The notes beneath the pieces were generated by a model. That model did not search any database. It was given only the letters and a program-made list of their open reading frames with translations, and was not told the DNA's origin. Shown one piece after another: positions 61,999 to 64,000 of a stretch of 64,000 bases of DNA. Within the stretch, counting starts at the first letter, position 1, and each line of letters begins with the position of its first letter. A program made the position numbers and the translations under genes. Source of the stretch: Diaphorobacter caeni (GTDB lineage: Bacteria; Pseudomonadota; Gammaproteobacteria; Burkholderiales; Burkholderiaceae_C); NCBI RefSeq assembly GCF_015354245.1, contig NZ_JADKYZ010000007.1:248001-312000 (forward strand), read 5' to 3'.

Positions 61999-63285
61999 TC
62001 AGCGGCTTCTTTCCCGTTCACTGTCGTGGTTGCGATGGCCCGAGGCTTGGGGAGGAGGTCGGCGCTGGTGATCGCTTCCATGCGAATGGGATGTGCGTGC
62101 ACCTTCCTTCACCTCATGGCGCGTGGGAGGTGGCGGAGCCGAAGCCCCGGGTGGTGACTGCGTTTGGTCTTGGGTGATGGACATCGCGGCGGCCTCGGTG
62201 GCGCTGCGGTTCGGGTCCATCACGCTCGACGAGCGCGAGACGTAGGTCGTGTTGTTGAAGACCACCGCCGGGCGCGCGGCGGGCGGTGGCGGCGGCTCGC
62301 CTGGATGCCAGCCGCGTGCGCTGGTGTCGCGCTGACCCCAATGCATGTTCCAGTGGTGCCAGCCCCACGCTCGGTGCTCCACGGTCTGCACGAGCACGAC
62401 GCCCGATCCGAAGCCAATGAGCCCGTCGGCTGCTGGAGTGGGCGCGGAATGGTGATATCCGGAGTAGACCGGCATGGGCTCGCCGTACACAAGCGCGGGG
62501 TCGTAGCGTGGAACGAAAACCAGGTCGGGCTGGCTCTCGGCGATCTCGATGTATTCACCGGACTGTGGAATCACCGGCTCTGGATAATCGTTGACCTCCA
62601 TGTCGGCTGACGGCGTGTAGTTGGCGACGGGCGTCGGCTGCGGGCTCGTGGTCACCTTGAGCTGGGCCGAGTTCTGGAGCGTGCCTGCCTTGTTGGCGCG
62701 CTCGCGCATCACCTGGATGGCGTTGAGCACGTCGGTCGGGCGATGGTAGTACGCCTTGCCCAGCGCGGTGGTCCAGGGCAGGTTCGAGGCCAGCTGTGCG
62801 AGCACGTTGGGAAACTCGGTCAGCCCCTTGACCGACGGATCCCACGGCTTTTCGCTGGCAGCGCTGTTGCGCGCGTCGTTCCTGATGAGCTGCGGATTCT
62901 CGGCGAGCCAGGCCTCGGCGGCGGAAATCTGTTCGGGATAGGTCGCCCCCGCGAGCACCTGGGCGACCAGCTTGTCGGGATAGAGGGCGATGGGCGCGAC
63001 CATCTGGTAGAGCACGTCGGCGGCAGGCAATCGGTAGGTGATCGGCGTGGCCTCGGTGACCGTTTGCGTGGCGCTTGAGGCAGGCTGTGCCGGCATGCTG
63101 TCGACCGCGACGGGAGTGGACGCGGGGGCTGCGGCTGGCGGAGCCTGGACGTCGTCATTGCAGCCGGTGAGGATCAGCGCCAAGGCCAGGGCCATCCCCA
63201 GAACGCTCAGCGGCACCTTGCGGCCCCAAGGGTCGCGGGTCGGCCCGCAGTGGTGGGCGGGCGGCTTGGAAAGTGCGGACTGCAT
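61999..63285 (-). CDS. DUF3300 lipoprotein
   Basis: A 428-residue lipoprotein with lipobox ILTGC, an Ala/Pro linker and the DUF3300 domain (LPAADVLYQMVAPIALYPDKL, then VAQVLAGATYPEQISAAEAWL, then VFVPRYDPALVYG). The C-terminal part is low-complexity, rich in histidine and proline, and hydrophilic. The function of DUF3300 is unknown; most members are envelope proteins. GGAG lies nine bases before the ATG at 63285. Confidence 0.85.
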   Translation of the reverse strand: MQSALSKPPAHHCGPTRDPWGRKVPLSVLGMALALALILTGCNDDVQAPPAAAPASTPVAVDSMPAQPASSATQTVTEATPITYRLPAADVLYQMVAPIALYPDKLVAQVLAGATYPEQISAAEAWLAENPQLIRNDARNSAASEKPWDPSVKGLTEFPNVLAQLASNLPWTTALGKAYYHRPTDVLNAIQVMRERANKAGTLQNSAQLKVTTSPQPTPVANYTPSADMEVNDYPEPVIPQSGEYIEIAESQPDLVFVPRYDPALVYGEPMPVYSGYHHSAPTPAADGLIGFGSGVVLVQTVEHRAWGWHHWNMHWGQRDTSARGWHPGEPPPPPAARPAVVFNNTTYVSRSSSVMDPNRSATEAAAMSITQDQTQSPPGASAPPPPTRHEVKEGARTSHSHGSDHQRRPPPQASGHRNHDSERERSR

Positions 63286-63506
63286 CAAATGGCGCTCCTT
63301 GTCGAGCACGGTGGTGTTCTGTCGGCATCACGGTGGTAGCGGCGATCCGTGATGGGCCTACCAGAATAACGCGGTTGGCTCAGGTATGTTGACCGGGGCG
63401 TGCAGGAGGAACCCGATGCGGTGCGGCTCATCGGTTTCCAACACGCGCTTGTTGCGACCGGATGTTGCCGCAGTGAACGGCTGGTGAAGTGGTGGCACCA
63501 AAGAGA

Positions 63507-63537
63507 ATGGCAGGCTGCCTTTCGGTCAGCCTGCCAT
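63507..63537 (-). terminator. Terminator downstream of glnS
   Basis: ATGGCAGGCTG and CAGCCTGCCAT form a perfect 11-bp stem with a nine-base loop. On the minus strand the stem is followed by TCTCTTTGG, moderately T-rich. It lies 31-61 bases after the glnS stop. Confidence 0.8.
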
Positions 63538-63567
63538 GGCGGCGGTGCAGCGCGGCGTCAGGCCGGC

Positions 63568-64000
63568 TTACTTGCCCCAGCTGTCCTTGAGCCCGGTGAT
63601 CCGGTTGAACACCGGCTTGCCCGCGGCATGGTCCTTGCGGTCGGCCACGAAGTAGCCAAAGCGCTCGAACTGGAACTTGTCATCGGGCTGGGCCGTGGCG
63701 AGCGAGGGCTCGACATAGGCCTTGACGATCTTGAGGCTGTCCGGGTTCATCAGCGCGAGGTAGTCCTTGCCGCCCGTGTCGGGCTGCGCGTCGGTGAACA
63801 GGCGGTCGTAGAGGCGCACTTCGGCCTCGATGCCGTCCTGCACGCCCACCCAGGTGATGGCCGCCTTGACCTTGACGCTGTCGGCGCCGGGGGTGCCGCT
63901 CTTGGTGTCGGGCACGACGGTGGCGAGCACCTTGGTGACGTTGCCGGAAGCATCCTTCTCACAGCCGGTGCACTCGATCACGTAGCCACCCTTGAGGCGA
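63568..64000 (-). CDS. glnS: Glutaminyl-tRNA synthetase, C-terminal part (truncated by window edge)
   Basis: The last 144 residues of GlnRS; the reading frame continues beyond the window. The anticodon-binding beta-barrel is recognisable: VEIRLYDRLF-type EAEVRLYDRLFTDAQP, LALMNPDSLKIVKAYVEPSL, KFQFERFGYFVADRKDH and the ending VFNRITGLKDSWGK. The catalytic Rossmann fold is outside the window. Confidence 0.95.
   Translation of the reverse strand, partial: RLKGGYVIECTGCEKDASGNVTKVLATVVPDTKSGTPGADSVKVKAAITWVGVQDGIEAEVRLYDRLFTDAQPDTGGKDYLALMNPDSLKIVKAYVEPSLATAQPDDKFQFERFGYFVADRKDHAAGKPVFNRITGLKDSWGK

Overview
The window is one contiguous stretch of high-GC chromosome. The gene content and protein sequences (cyoABCD with a RegB/RegA pair, a Bug-type solute receptor, a RibB with a decayed GTP cyclohydrolase half, a beta-proteobacterial RarD-like exporter and many CaiB-type CoA-transferases) point to a Burkholderiales bacterium of the family Comamonadaceae, close to Comamonas or Delftia. 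The genus is an inference. There are no rRNA or tRNA genes, no phage, no insertion sequence and no CRISPR array. The only truncated gene is glnS at the right edge.

Layout. 0.1-4.2 kb: a LysR regulator divergent from an AidB-like acyl-CoA dehydrogenase and a CoA-transferase. 4.2-8.1 kb: a ParB-domain protein, the tRNA hydroxylase trhP, a TauE-like permease and a CYTH phosphatase/cyclase. 8.1-15.0 kb: a leftward respiratory block in the order cyoA-cyoB-cyoC-cyoD-SURF1-regB-regA, with nearly every junction overlapping or coupled. 15.4-17.2 kb: an MHS-type transporter and a hotdog thioesterase. 17.8-20.5 kb: ybgC-tolQ-tolR-tolA, without tolB or pal. 20.6-25.0 kb: an aminotransferase, then ribB-ribH-nusB and a ferredoxin. 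25.0-25.7 kb: a gene-free zone holding three spacing-locked DnaA/IHF-like modules. 25.7-30.6 kb: an SDR, gshA and a FUSC-family membrane protein. 30.7-40.2 kb: a DUF11 surface protein, a patatin lipoprotein, a TPP enzyme, the GTPase rbgA, a TruC-like pseudouridine synthase and a DHH phosphoesterase. 40.5-45.4 kb: the stress operon prkA-yeaH-spoVR. 45.4-48.4 kb: two transporters and a nuclease. 48.4-59.6 kb: a catabolic island resembling acyclic-terpene utilisation (atu). 59.8-64.0 kb: three envelope proteins and the 3' end of glnS.

How the parts work together. The cyo block couples a heme-copper quinol oxidase and its assembly factor to a redox-sensing two-component system. The island at 48-60 kb encodes uptake (Bug receptor), CoA activation (CoA-transferase), desaturation (acyl-CoA dehydrogenase), carboxylation (biotin-dependent alpha and beta subunits), hydration (enoyl-CoA hydratase) and an AtuA protein. 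This is what is needed to degrade a branched, beta-methylated acyl chain. The locus at 1-4 kb is a smaller acyl-CoA module with a closely related CoA-transferase.

The most unusual non-coding signals are: (1) three 81-bp modules at 25.17-25.54 kb, each with an exact IHF consensus at fixed distance from clustered DnaA-like boxes; (2) a 148-bp structured element present twice, each time in the leader of a leftward gene; (3) a riboswitch-like junction and terminator in front of ribB; (4) clean palindromic operators upstream of cyoA, of the MFS gene and of the catabolic operon.
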